This document shows positions 45,975-54,116 of a stretch of 64,000 nucleotides of DNA, piece by piece. The notes under the pieces were generated by a model. The model saw nothing but the letters and a program-made list of their open reading frames with translations. It had not been told where the DNA came from and made no database searches. The DNA is from CAYOEJ01 sp964403015 (GTDB lineage Bacteria; Actinomycetota; Actinomycetes; Actinomycetales; Actinomycetaceae). The translations under genes were made by a program, and so were the position numbers. The DNA is taken from the NCBI GenBank assembly GCA_964403015.1, contig CAYOEJ010000007.1, positions 4,634-68,633 of the forward strand. Direction: 5' to 3'. The first letter of the stretch is position 1. Each line of letters begins with the position of its first letter.

Positions 45975-46931
45975 TTATTCTGTAGCGCCGCGCTTTGCGA
46001 TTTCGTGTGCGGCGGCTAGGTATGCGATCGCGCCGGCTGAGCGCGGTTCGTACGTCATTACGGTTTTCTGGTAGCTGGGAGCTTCAGAGATTCTAATGTT
46101 CCGCGGCACCTCAACAGGGAGGGTCTCGTTCGGGAAGTGCTGGCGCACCTCCGCAGCGACCTCTTGAGAGAGATTTGTGCGTTTATCAAACATTGTGAGC
46201 AGTATGGTCGAAATGTGTAGTTCGGGATTGAGATTCGCCCTCACCATTTCGACGGTCTTCATGAGTTGGGTCAGACCTTCGAGCGCGTAATACTCAGTCT
46301 GGATTGGTATGAGCACCTCTCTGCCTGCTACTAGAGCGTTCAGAGTAAGGAGTCCTAAGCTGGGCGGGCAGTCGATAAGTACGTAGTCGACTCTCTGTCC
46401 AGCCTCTTCAATTTCTTTCAACGCAAGTTCGATCGCACTGCGGAGACGATACTCTCGTTCATCTTCAAGGACGAGAGCGATCTCTACGCTCGAGAGATCG
46501 ATGGTCGAAGGAGCCACGAGGAGCGAAGGATAGTCCGGGCACGGTTGAAGTACCTCGGTCATTCTAAGATCGCCCGAGATCACTTCATACAACGAAGGCG
46601 TGCCGCTGTCATGGTCAATACCCAAGGCAGTCGATGCATTTCCCTGTGGATCGGCATCGATGACAATCACGTTCAGCCCACCACCGGCCAAGGCGGCGGC
46701 AATGTTCACCGCGCTTGTTGTCTTTCCTACGCCGCCCTTTTGGTTCGCGACGGTGATTATCCGAGTCTCCGTTGGGTGCAGGATTGGCTCGTCCTGGAGT
46801 TTGCGTAGCAGTTCACGATCTTGGGCAAGCTCCGCACCAAGAGGAGAAGAGCTGGTGAACGTCGACTCAATTGTTCTCTTCTTACGCTTCTTATCGGATG
46901 CCCGAGCAACCTTCTTACGGGGATCTGCCAC
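45975..46931 (-). CDS. parA: Chromosome-partitioning ATPase ParA
   Basis: 318 residues. A deviant Walker A motif, NQKGGVGKTTSAVN, begins near residue 64 after a basic N-terminal extension (DPRKKVARASDKKRKKRT) that could help DNA binding. Switch motifs DADPQGNAS and LIDCPPSLGLLT follow. It segregates ParB-parS complexes by ATP-driven DNA binding. The GTG start has GAGGAG upstream. It heads a parAB operon whose promoter must lie in the parS-containing spacer. Confidence 0.97.
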   Translation of the reverse strand: MADPRKKVARASDKKRKKRTIESTFTSSSPLGAELAQDRELLRKLQDEPILHPTETRIITVANQKGGVGKTTSAVNIAAALAGGGLNVIVIDADPQGNASTALGIDHDSGTPSLYEVISGDLRMTEVLQPCPDYPSLLVAPSTIDLSSVEIALVLEDEREYRLRSAIELALKEIEEAGQRVDYVLIDCPPSLGLLTLNALVAGREVLIPIQTEYYALEGLTQLMKTVEMVRANLNPELHISTILLTMFDKRTNLSQEVAAEVRQHFPNETLPVEVPRNIRISEAPSYQKTVMTYEPRSAGAIAYLAAAHEIAKRGATE

Positions 46932-47031
46932 CGAAACTCCTCTGTTTAGACTGAAATCAAGTCTACTCGTGTTCAGTGACGGACTGGATTTTTAACCACA
47001 CGGGCCTTTGATTGTAAATCCCACAATCGGA

Positions 47032-47047
47032 TGTTTCACGTGAAACA
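47032..47047. promoter_or_regulatory. parS: parS site 1
   Basis: Perfect TGTTTCACGTGAAACA, the universal ParB binding palindrome, 101 bases upstream of the parA start. Confidence 0.97.
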
Positions 47048-47170
47048 TTGCCCTGTGTATTGACTATCCAAGACGCTCCCACTGTCAATAGTGCCTTCCT
47101 AAGAAATTCACGAACACTACACCAGTACTCTATCGTCTTACTACAGCTACGCCCGCACGATTGCGGAGAA

Positions 47171-47186
47171 TGTTTCACGTGAAACA
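47171..47186. promoter_or_regulatory. parS: parS site 2
   Basis: Perfect TGTTTCACGTGAAACA, 139 bases from site 1. Confidence 0.97.
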
Positions 47187-47400
47187 CGTTGCTGCGCTAA
47201 ATCAGCGAGTTCTACCTCTGGAGCCTCAAAGAGCTAGTTTCAATCGCATATGAAAAAGTGCGTCAGGCGAGTAGCTTTTCATATGGATGCCAATGACTGC
47301 CGACCATGCTGAAAATCTTCCGCTCACGTTAATGCGACGCCCCGCACAAATCTCTGTAATCGGAGCGCGCCGATAGACGCTCAGCGGAACCGGAGGCAGA

Positions 47401-47416
47401 TGTTTCACGTGAAACA
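47401..47416. promoter_or_regulatory. parS: parS site 3
   Basis: Perfect TGTTTCACGTGAAACA, 230 bases from site 2. Confidence 0.97.
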
Positions 47417-47648
47417 TTGCGTGCGCATGTTGTCAATGGACTAGTGCATCAGTTCGCCATAGATAGTTGCCCGGTCTCGCGAACCCTGGTCTCTTGACAC
47501 AGAGGCGCATGCATCGATCGTTCAAAGTGAAGCTAGTCGGACTTCATGCCATAGACATCCTTGAATTGGATTGGGCTCGATGGTTACACGGGGGTCAAGT
47601 AGTAATATCGGTCACTCCACCTAGGTGGCGCGTCGCTTCTCCGACATT

Positions 47649-47664
47649 GTTTCACGTGAAACAT
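47649..47664. promoter_or_regulatory. parS: parS site 4
   Basis: Perfect TGTTTCACGTGAAACA, 248 bases from site 3. Confidence 0.97.
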
Positions 47665-47895
47665 CCTGCCTGTTTGATCACCGCAAAGGCTTCCTAAACT
47701 CACTAGCATCTACCGTGAGGGCGCACCAGCATCCGTATGCTGATTCGGAAACGATGATGCACAGCGTTCTAGCGCGCAGTTGCGATTATTTGAAAAGGCA
47801 CACCATTTTCCGGCCACGGCAACAATCGCCGCCAGATTCCACATATGGATCTTCAAAGGATTGTCACTACCGGGATGTTGCCGGCACAGCCGTAA

Positions 47896-47911
47896 TGTTT
47901 CACGTGAAACA
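47896..47911. promoter_or_regulatory. parS: parS site 5
   Basis: Perfect TGTTTCACGTGAAACA, 247 bases from site 4 and 105 bases beyond the rsmG stop. Confidence 0.97.
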
Positions 47912-48015
47912 TTCCTAGATCGAGCGAGGGCAACACGTGCACTTCCAGTTTCTGCATCACAAGCCAAAGGTAGCTACTTCGATTCTCGTCAATCCGCGAA
48001 CTAGCTCAACTTAAA

Positions 48016-48690
48016 TCAAGTATGTCTTTTTGTAGTTCGAGGACCCAACTTTCGCAGTTCAACAACACGAGCGCCGTCTTTCGATCCCCAGACGTCGACG
48101 TCGTAGACGTCAGCCCAGTCAACCTTATACTTGAGTAAGACCTGGGCTGCCTCGTCGATTTCCTCTTCTGCACGAGCGCCCTTGAGTGCAATAAGAGATC
48201 CACCGGGCTTGACCAACGGCAATGTCCAAGGAACCAGCTTTTTCAAAGCAGCCACTGCTCGCGCGGTGACAACATCAGCGTTCATTGTTCCAAGCTCCTC
48301 GGCTCGCGATCTGACGACTGTCACATTCGTCAACTCAAGCTCATCAACGCAATACGAAAGCCAGTCCGTGCGACGCTCCATAGAGTCGATAAGGTGGACG
48401 TCCAAGTCCCTGCGGATAATCGCCGTAACTAAACCAGGGAAGCCAGCTCCCGAACCAACGTCGGCAAGCTGAACATCTGGATCGACGAACTCCGATATAG
48501 CTGTTGAGTTCAAGAGATGTCGCGACCAGAGACGACCCATCTCGCGGGGTCCTACTAGACCCCGAAGTTGTCCTTCGTCCTCGAGCAGCTCGGCAAACCT
48601 CAGCAGCCGATCCCACTCGAGTTCGCCGAAGTGCGCAGCTCCTCCGGCCGGCGGTTCTTCGACACGACGGTCATCAGCAGATTTATCCAT
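48016..48690 (-). CDS. rsmG: 16S rRNA (guanine(527)-N(7))-methyltransferase
   Basis: 224 residues. AdoMet motif I is ADVGSGAGFPGLVTAIIRRDL, preceded by REMGRLWSRHLLNSTAI, both diagnostic of RsmG (GidB). It methylates G527 near the decoding centre; loss gives low-level streptomycin resistance in many bacteria. It is separated from jag by a strong hairpin at 48721-48757, so it may be transcribed at reduced level or from its own promoter. Confidence 0.96.
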   Translation of the reverse strand: MDKSADDRRVEEPPAGGAAHFGELEWDRLLRFAELLEDEGQLRGLVGPREMGRLWSRHLLNSTAISEFVDPDVQLADVGSGAGFPGLVTAIIRRDLDVHLIDSMERRTDWLSYCVDELELTNVTVVRSRAEELGTMNADVVTARAVAALKKLVPWTLPLVKPGGSLIALKGARAEEEIDEAAQVLLKYKVDWADVYDVDVWGSKDGARVVELRKLGPRTTKRHT

Positions 48691-48720
48691 ATGGAAAGTT
48701 CACCACGAACTGGAGGCACA

Positions 48721-48757
48721 AACAAACCGCCCTCCCCAAAAGGGAGAGCGGTTTGTT
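48721..48757 (-). terminator. Hairpin terminator/attenuator between jag and rsmG
   Basis: AACAAACCGCCCTCCC (48721-48736) pairs with GGGAGAGCGGTTTGTT (48742-48757) with a single mismatch and an A-rich loop. It lies between the jag stop and the rsmG start on the minus strand. The T content after the stem is modest, so partial read-through is likely. Confidence 0.75.
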
Positions 48758-48788
48758 GAATATTAAACTAACTAGAGGCGCTGAGGCC

Positions 48789-49487
48789 TCACTCGTCGTC
48801 AGCCTCGTCAGCGCTGTAGGCCTCGTCNNNNNNNNNNNNNNNNNNNNNNNNNNNNNNNNNNNNNNNNNNNNNNNNNNNNNNNNNNNNNNNNNNNNNNNNN
48901 NNNNNNNNNNNNNNNNNNNNNNNNNNNGCGCTGTAGGCCTCGTCTGCGCTATCGGCGATTTCCGAGCTGTCTGCGGATTCGTCGTCGGCGAGCGTAATCA
49001 CGACGTGACGTGCTGGTCCGGTACCGGACGAGTCGGAGACCAAGCCGGCCTCCGCAGCAACATCGTGCACGACCTTGCGCTCAAAAGGATTCATCGGCTT
49101 CAGTGCTACTGGCTCACCAGACTCTTCGACCTTGGCAACAGCATCTCGAGCGATCGCGGCAATTTCCTGGCGATGCCCTTCGCGGTAACCAAGAATGTCG
49201 AGCATGAGTCGCGAACGCTCGCCCGTCTGCTCCTGAACTGCCAAACGAGTAAGTTCCTGGAGAGCATCCAAGGTTTCCCCGTGCTTACCGATCATGCGCT
49301 TCAAGCGGCGGTCTCCGCCGTCGTCGGCAACGATCGAGATGGCCGCGCGATCAGCTTCTACAGCGATTTCGATGTCACCATCGAGGTCGGCGATGTCGAG
49401 CAACTCCTCGAGGTAGTCGGCTGCAATATCGCCTTCCTCATCGAGCTGTTTGACGAGATCTGATTTATCAATCGATTCTTCGGTCAT
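48789..49487 (-). CDS. jag: Jag/KhpB-like RNA-binding protein (KH and R3H domains), with assembly gap
   Basis: The N-terminal 60 residues contain the start of a KH-type domain (IAADYLEELLDIADLDGDIEI), then KRMIGKHGETLDALQELTRLAV, the central loop, and the R3H domain LDILGYREGHRQEIAAIARDAV with LKPMNPFERKVVHDVA. The tail is a tandem run of Asp-Glu-Ala-Tyr-Ser-Ala units broken by 100 N at 48828-48927; frames on both sides agree. Most Jag proteins lack such a tail. It follows yidC (45 bases) as in nearly all bacteria and binds RNA, with a reported link to cell division and membrane insertion. Confidence 0.93.
   Translation of the reverse strand: MTEESIDKSDLVKQLDEEGDIAADYLEELLDIADLDGDIEIAVEADRAAISIVADDGGDRRLKRMIGKHGETLDALQELTRLAVQEQTGERSRLMLDILGYREGHRQEIAAIARDAVAKVEESGEPVALKPMNPFERKVVHDVAAEAGLVSDSSGTGPARHVVITLADDESADSSEIADSADEAYSXXXXXXXXXXXXXXXXXXXXXXXXXXXXXXXXXXDEAYSADEADDE
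48828..48927. other. Assembly gap (100 N) inside the jag tail repeat
   Basis: Exactly 100 N, flanked on both sides by copies of an 18-bp unit (plus-strand core GCGCTGTAGGCCTCGTC) that encodes Asp-Glu-Ala-Tyr-Ser-Ala on the minus strand. The true copy number is unknown. Confidence 0.95.
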
Positions 49488-49532
49488 AGTGCTTTTCCTT
49501 TATCAAATGCAAAACTCGTGGGGGAGAACCAG

Positions 49533-50729
49533 CTAGAAGTTGCGGTTCTTCTTGTTTTGCTGCTGCTTCTTTTGGCGCGCCTTCTTCTTTGCATTCGCGC
49601 GCTGACGCTCTGCAAGGCGGCGCTCATAGCGCTTCTGTGCGCGCTCGGCGTCGGTCAAACCGTCAGGACCGCGTACGACGTCGTCGTGCATATCGCCGTC
49701 GACCTCACGGGAAGTTTCATCCGGTGACTCCGAGCTACCCGCAGGTTGCTGCTTCTTAGCTGCCTTCTTTGACCGAGCCTTGCCGAGGGGCTGCTGACGC
49801 TGACCAATCTGAGGCTGCTCAGAGTCATCTTCGGCGGCAGGCTTCTCCTCTTCGGGAGGCAAGCCCTTCTTGATGCGCTTCTCACGAAGCTTCTCTTGAC
49901 GCTTCTTGTATGCCGCCGAACCAGGGGTTGGGTTGTTGTTGATGAGCCACGTCTGCTGACCAATGTTCCAGAAGTTACCGGTAAGCCAGTAGATCAGCAC
50001 ACCGATCTGGAAAGCGAAGCCTGTGAAAACGTAAATCAGCGGCATGCCGTAGAGCATGTACTTTTGCATCTTGTAAGCCGGGTTATTCGAATCCTGTGCG
50101 CTCTCCGGCAGATTCTTGGTCATGAGCTGCTTCTGTGAGAAGAACAGCGTCAGAATCATCGAAGTAATCATGACCGCCGCAACAATGCGGATCTGGTTCG
50201 GATTATTGAAGGATGCTGCAGTACCGAATGCGGAGGAGACTGGAGCACCGAACAGGGTGGAGTTTGCAATCTCGTTCGCAACTGTTTGGTCAATCGGCCC
50301 GATCGCTTCTCGCTGATAGGTTCCGCGCGAGAGAGGCTCAACCGCATACAGGAGACGGAACAGGGAGAAGAAGATGGGCATCTGGATGAGCGCCGGAAGA
50401 CAGGAGGCGAATGGTGAAGTACCGCGGTCGCGATAGATCGCCATCATCTCTTCTTGCTGTCGCTTCTGTGACACCGGATCGGTACGCCCCTTGTACTTCT
50501 TCTGAAGCTTCTGAATCTCGGGGTTAAGTTCTTGGGCGAGACGGGTTGCTCTCGTCTGCTTATTGAACAGAGGAATAATGAGAATTCGTACCACGATCGT
50601 TAGACCAACGATCGACAGAACCCATGCTGGTCCCGACCCCTGCTCCAGACCGATGGAGGTCAAGAGCGAGTGGAAACCGTACATGATCCAGGAAATCACC
50701 CACATGAGTGGCAAGAGGATTGTATCCAC
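49533..50729 (-). CDS. yidC: Membrane protein insertase YidC
   Basis: 398 residues of the Gram-positive (Oxa1-like) form with no large periplasmic domain. Five membrane segments are visible, with the cytoplasmic coiled region LNPEIQKLQKKYKGRTDPVSQKRQQEEMMAIY and LPALIQMPIFFSLFRLL. The C-terminal 110 residues are Lys/Arg/Gln-rich, as needed to hold ribosomes in Sec-independent insertion. GTG start. It follows yidD by 15 bases. Confidence 0.97.
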   Translation of the reverse strand: MDTILLPLMWVISWIMYGFHSLLTSIGLEQGSGPAWVLSIVGLTIVVRILIIPLFNKQTRATRLAQELNPEIQKLQKKYKGRTDPVSQKRQQEEMMAIYRDRGTSPFASCLPALIQMPIFFSLFRLLYAVEPLSRGTYQREAIGPIDQTVANEIANSTLFGAPVSSAFGTAASFNNPNQIRIVAAVMITSMILTLFFSQKQLMTKNLPESAQDSNNPAYKMQKYMLYGMPLIYVFTGFAFQIGVLIYWLTGNFWNIGQQTWLINNNPTPGSAAYKKRQEKLREKRIKKGLPPEEEKPAAEDDSEQPQIGQRQQPLGKARSKKAAKKQQPAGSSESPDETSREVDGDMHDDVVRGPDGLTDAERAQKRYERRLAERQRANAKKKARQKKQQQNKKNRNF

Positions 50730-50744
50730 GATTCTTCTTTCGCT

Positions 50745-51113
50745 TTAGCGTCGATTGTTCCCTGATTTCTCAGGTGTTTCCTCATCGCCGTGACCGCCGT
50801 GGTCTGATGAAGAGACCGAACTACTGTCTTCTTTGGCGCGTTGCGCCATAAGTTCTTCGTACCCTAGTGGCTTAGATGGCCATTTTCCGGGCTTCGGAAC
50901 CCAGTCCACTCCGCCCTTGCTCCAGGGATTGCAACGGAGAATTCTCCAAACACTAAGAAGTGTACCTTTGAATGCACCGTGAATCTGAATCGCTTCTAAG
51001 GAATATTGCGAACAGGTTGGCTGATACTTACACCGGCGGGGGAATCCGTGGGAGATTGTCTTTTGATACCAACGAATACCAGCAGACAATACGGACACGA
51101 GGGGATTAGTCAC
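50745..51113 (-). CDS. yidD: Membrane protein insertion efficiency factor YidD
   Basis: 122 residues. The core SAGIRWYQKTISHGFPRRCKYQPTCSQYSLEAI and the CNPWSKGGVDWVP motif match YidD, a small peripheral membrane protein that aids YidC. The last 40 residues are a hydrophilic Ser/Gly/Glu-rich tail. Its GTG start overlaps the rnpA end by eight bases, so the genes are coupled. Confidence 0.95.
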   Translation of the reverse strand: MTNPLVSVLSAGIRWYQKTISHGFPRRCKYQPTCSQYSLEAIQIHGAFKGTLLSVWRILRCNPWSKGGVDWVPKPGKWPSKPLGYEELMAQRAKEDSSSVSSSDHGGHGDEETPEKSGNNRR

Positions 51114-51513
51114 CTTTTCCTCCCGCTCTCTGTAGCGCCTGCGATCCAGCTACAGAAGGGAACTCGTCCATGAGTGCTCCCACTCTTTTCAGCAGGTTCA
51201 CAAGTGCATCTTCCAAATCAGCCGAGGATGCACCCCGGGCGGCTGGCAACACACGCACAACGAGTGAGCCGTATCGGAGATCTGGCAGTAATCCGCGCAC
51301 GATATGCCGCAACTGACGCACGATTCGATGACGAACTACTGAATTTCCAACTTTCTTACCCACGATGAAGCCGACCTTCGTGAAAAGGTCGGCTTCATTG
51401 GTGCTGTCGTCGTTAAAGTACACGACGAGAAGCTGGTTTCCGCTGCGACTGCCGTTACGGGTCGTCCGAACAAACTCGTCCGGTTTCCGCATCCGGTTGG
51501 CAGCCGAAAGCAT
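51106..51513 (-). CDS. rnpA: Ribonuclease P protein component
   Basis: 135 residues with the RNase P protein signature KVGFIVGKKVGNSVVRHRIVRQLRHI (the RNR-type basic helix) after the N-terminal LSAANRMRKPDEF. It binds the catalytic RNA and the 5' leader of pre-tRNA. The ATG shares one base with the rpmH stop codon (TAATG), a tight coupling that is typical of these two genes. Confidence 0.96.
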   Translation of the reverse strand: MLSAANRMRKPDEFVRTTRNGSRSGNQLLVVYFNDDSTNEADLFTKVGFIVGKKVGNSVVRHRIVRQLRHIVRGLLPDLRYGSLVVRVLPAARGASSADLEDALVNLLKRVGALMDEFPSVAGSQALQRAGGKGD

Positions 51514-51653
51514 TAGGCAGAGAGTCGAGCGCGACCCTTGCGGCGGCGGTTTGCGAGAACTGTGCGGCCGGCGCGGGTTGCCATGCGCTTACGGAAGCCG
51601 TGAACCTTCGCACGACGGCGGTTGTTCGGCTGGAAAGTACGCTTGGTTGTCAT
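51513..51653 (-). CDS. rpmH: 50S ribosomal protein L34
   Basis: 46 residues read directly from the minus strand: [20 protein letters not shown] then [20 protein letters not shown] and a short tail. This is the universal L34 sequence. Start ATG at 51653-51651, TAA at 51515-51513. It is the first gene of the leftward rpmH-rnpA-yidD-yidC-jag operon, facing away from dnaA. Confidence 0.98.
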   Translation of the reverse strand: MTTKRTFQPNNRRRAKVHGFRKRMATRAGRTVLANRRRKGRARLSA

Positions 51654-51728
51654 GGGTGAACTCCCATTTATCGATTCGGAACGCACGGTTATGTGCGTGT
51701 GTGCCTACTCCGCACACATGACCAGACG

Positions 51729-51758
51729 ACTTTACGTGACTTTTCGCTGCAAGGTCAA
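51729..51758 (-). promoter_or_regulatory. Promoter of the rpmH operon
   Basis: On the minus strand TTGACC (plus 51753-51758) and TAAAGT (51729-51734) are 18 bases apart. Two short inverted repeats, ACGCAC/GTGCGT (51681-51698) and GTGTGC/GCACAC (51699-51717), lie in the leader between promoter and start. Confidence 0.55.
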
Positions 51759-51905
51759 TAAAAACCGTAAGCCTCGTGACCATTATCTCACGGCTTCGAA
51801 ATGGACTAATTTCACTTACTTTCGTTTCCACATTTGTGTATTTCTCGGTGGATAGAACTTTACGGCTATCTCGCGCGGTTCACGTCATGGAATTACAAGC
51901 GTGTA

Positions 51906-51937
51906 ATATCCACACCTGTGTACACGTCTGTGGATAA
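51906..51937. promoter_or_regulatory. DnaA boxes upstream of dnaA
   Basis: A perfect box on the minus strand, TGTGGATAA (51929-51937), and a one-mismatch box, ATATCCACA (51906-51914), lie 86-117 bases before the dnaA start. They may serve autoregulation of dnaA as well as origin function. The whole 369-bp rpmH-dnaA spacer is otherwise without genes. Confidence 0.8.
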
Positions 51938-51994
51938 CTGGGATGCATTTCAAGATTCGGTGAATTACGATGAATTCTTATCACCCCCACATCG

Positions 51995-52010
51995 CTAGAT
52001 CGTGATCTAG
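51995..52010. promoter_or_regulatory. Palindrome adjoining the dnaA ribosome binding site
   Basis: CTAGATC-GT-GATCTAG (7-2-7 inverted repeat) ends two bases before the AAGGAG of dnaA. It could be a repressor site or a leader hairpin that limits translation. Confidence 0.5.
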
Positions 52011-52022
52011 TAAGGAGTTCTC

Positions 52023-53759
52023 ATGCCTGATGGATCGCCCGCGCGTGATGCGTGGACCGCCGCAATGGAATTGTTGAGAGAAGCGGGTGAACTTTCAGAT
52101 TCCCAGACCGCATTCGTCCGAATGGCTCTTCCTCTTGCTGCCGTGGACGACGTCTTTATGATTGGCGTAGGCTCCGACTTCGTTAAGAACTGGATCGAAC
52201 AACACGTTGGCGATGCGATGACAGCCCAGCTCTCGGCCATCTTGGGGCGCAACGTGAAGCTCATGATCTCGGTAGACCCGTCTCTTTCTGAACAGCAGGC
52301 CGCAGCTCCCGTCCAGACGCCAGCCCCTTCATGGACATCATCATCGCAGCAAGAGACTCTTCACGAACAGCCGCAAGAGAGCCGACTCCGTGACGAGCAG
52401 TTTGGCGAAGACCGAAATCTACAGGCAGTACCAACCCAATACGCGGACTCTTCCGCCGCATCTTTTGGTGATTCCTTTAGTGATCCTTTCGAGACGCTAG
52501 ATGATCAGCGTCGACACGATTCTTTCGATGACTTTGGGCAGTTCGGCCATTCTCGCGATGAGCAGATGCGTTCCCAAGATGAGTATCGTCAAGATAGATT
52601 CCTTGGCGGTCCGGATTACTCCGATAATCAACCCCGCCATGATCAAGACCGCCAAGGTAGTCTGACACCCCCACGGCCGCTGAATACTAATAAAGGACAG
52701 GCCGAAGCCCGCCTCAATCCCAGATACACCTTCGAGACTTTCGTTATCGGTGAGTCGAACCGTTTTGCCCATGCCACGGCACTCGCAGTTTCCGAAGCAC
52801 CTGGCAGCACCTACAATCCGCTGTTCCTTTACTCCGATTCTGGTATGGGTAAGACACATCTTCTTCACGCCATCGGAAATTACACGATGCGTCTGTATCC
52901 AGACCGCAAAGTTCTGTACGTGAGTGCTGAAGAATTCACCAATGCCTTTATTAATGCCTTACGTGATCAAAAACAGCACACGTTCAAAGATCAGTTCCGC
53001 ACCGTAGATGTCCTTCTCATTGACGACATCCAATTCCTCTCCGGGATGGACCGTACGATCGAAGAGTTCTTCCATACCTTTAACGCACTTGCTAACGCCA
53101 ATAAGCAGATCGTGATCACCTCTGACGTTGCGCCGAAGCTCCTCACGGGATTCGAAGATCGAATGATTTCCCGATTCGCGTCGGGAATTACGGCAAATAT
53201 TGATCTGCCTAATCTTGAAACACGAATCGCCATTCTGGATAAGAAGGCAGCCTCAGAGTCAATGAACGTTCCTCGCCCAGTGGTGGAGTTCATTGCATCA
53301 AAGATGACCACGAACGTCCGAGAAATGGAAGGCGCGCTTCGCCGCGTCACTGCGTTCGCAGATCTGTCCGATCAACAAGTTTCACTAGATGTAGCTGAGC
53401 TCGTTCTCAAGGACATGATCTCCGATCCATCATCTATTCAGATCACAGCCGGACTCATCATGGCTCAAACGGCTTCCTATTTCGGAATTTCAATGGCTGA
53501 TCTTAAGGCTCCCACACGTACACGAACTCTCACTCAACCCAGGCACATAGCCATGTATCTGTGTAGGGAGATGACGGATCTATCATTACCCAAGATCGCA
53601 GAGCTTTTTGACCGCCGCGACCATACCACCGTGATCAATGCGCTGCGGAAGATCGACAAGCTCATGACCGAAAAACAGAGTATCTACAATCAAGTCTCTG
53701 ACCTGACCGGACGCATAAAGCAGGCGGCTAAGGATCAGTCGAAGCTCTCGGAAACATAA
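52023..53759 (+). CDS. dnaA: Chromosomal replication initiator protein DnaA
   Basis: 578 residues, somewhat long. Domain I (DnaB-binding) is followed by a long Gln/Asp/Ser/Arg-rich domain II (residues about 95-225). The AAA+ core begins near RYTFETFVIGESNRFAHA, with Walker A GMGKTHLLHAIG near residue 275 and Walker B LLIDDIQFL. Domain IV, which reads the DnaA box, has TQPRHIAMYLCREMTDLSLP and DRRDHTTVINALRKID. AAGGAG precedes the ATG. The gene opens the rightward origin operon. Confidence 0.99.
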   Translation: MPDGSPARDAWTAAMELLREAGELSDSQTAFVRMALPLAAVDDVFMIGVGSDFVKNWIEQHVGDAMTAQLSAILGRNVKLMISVDPSLSEQQAAAPVQTPAPSWTSSSQQETLHEQPQESRLRDEQFGEDRNLQAVPTQYADSSAASFGDSFSDPFETLDDQRRHDSFDDFGQFGHSRDEQMRSQDEYRQDRFLGGPDYSDNQPRHDQDRQGSLTPPRPLNTNKGQAEARLNPRYTFETFVIGESNRFAHATALAVSEAPGSTYNPLFLYSDSGMGKTHLLHAIGNYTMRLYPDRKVLYVSAEEFTNAFINALRDQKQHTFKDQFRTVDVLLIDDIQFLSGMDRTIEEFFHTFNALANANKQIVITSDVAPKLLTGFEDRMISRFASGITANIDLPNLETRIAILDKKAASESMNVPRPVVEFIASKMTTNVREMEGALRRVTAFADLSDQQVSLDVAELVLKDMISDPSSIQITAGLIMAQTASYFGISMADLKAPTRTRTLTQPRHIAMYLCREMTDLSLPKIAELFDRRDHTTVINALRKIDKLMTEKQSIYNQVSDLTGRIKQAAKDQSKLSET

Positions 53760-54116
53760 ATCCACAGCCAATTGCTAAGAATTGATGCAAACTGCCTGAA
53801 AAGCTGTGGATAACTCAAGTAAACATGCGATCATTTCAGACAGGTAAATGTCCCATCCACAGAACGAGGAACTTCACGGCAATGTTATCCGCTTAGAAAT
53901 CCACGGCTGTGAATGTTGTTCTCTCAACGAAAAACCAAGTTATCCACGTAATCCACAAGCCCTATTACTACTACTACAGATATATAAAGCAATGAATCAA
54001 TGTGCGGCCACCAACTGGTGAAGCCAAGCAATCTGTCATTCATGAGCTTTAGGATCTCTAGCCGGAGAAATCTCGCGTAAAGTGATGGTAGTTAATCCAT
54101 GAAAGTAGGTTAGACG
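53760..54116. other. oriC: Replication origin oriC (dnaA-dnaN spacer)
   Basis: This 357-bp AT-rich spacer has a perfect DnaA box on the minus strand (TGTGGATAA, 53805-53813) and two abutting one-mismatch boxes on the plus strand, TTATCCACG (53940-53948) and TAATCCACA (53949-53957). They lead straight into a trio array and an AT-rich run (53977-54000). Several boxes with two mismatches lie between. Gene context (dnaA/dnaN) and strand reversal of genes at this point agree. Confidence 0.93.
53962..53976. promoter_or_regulatory. DnaA-trio array in the origin unwinding region
   Basis: Read 3' to 5' on the bottom strand, 53962-53976 is GAT-AAT-GAT-GAT-GAT, five consecutive units of the 3'-[G/A]AT-5' DnaA-trio. 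It follows a pair of DnaA boxes after a short GC step (AGCC) and precedes the TATATAA-rich stretch. This is the layout of the bacterial basal unwinding system. Confidence 0.8.

Larger units (their letters stand above)
46932..48015. other. 1.08-kb gene-free centromere-like spacer between parA and rsmG
   Basis: No reading frame here has plausible protein character. The region holds five perfect 16-bp parS sites over 880 bases and little else that I can recognise. Because rsmG and parA are both on the minus strand, it must also contain the parAB promoter and any rsmG terminator. Confidence 0.85.

Noticed and set aside
47032..47911. Short palindromes as transcription terminators
   Set aside because: All five are the exact ParB recognition sequence and lack T runs.
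46963..47967. Small open frames in the parA-rsmG spacer beginning at parS
   Set aside because: They start with the ATG-like part of the parS palindrome, have no ribosome binding site and encode improbable sequences.
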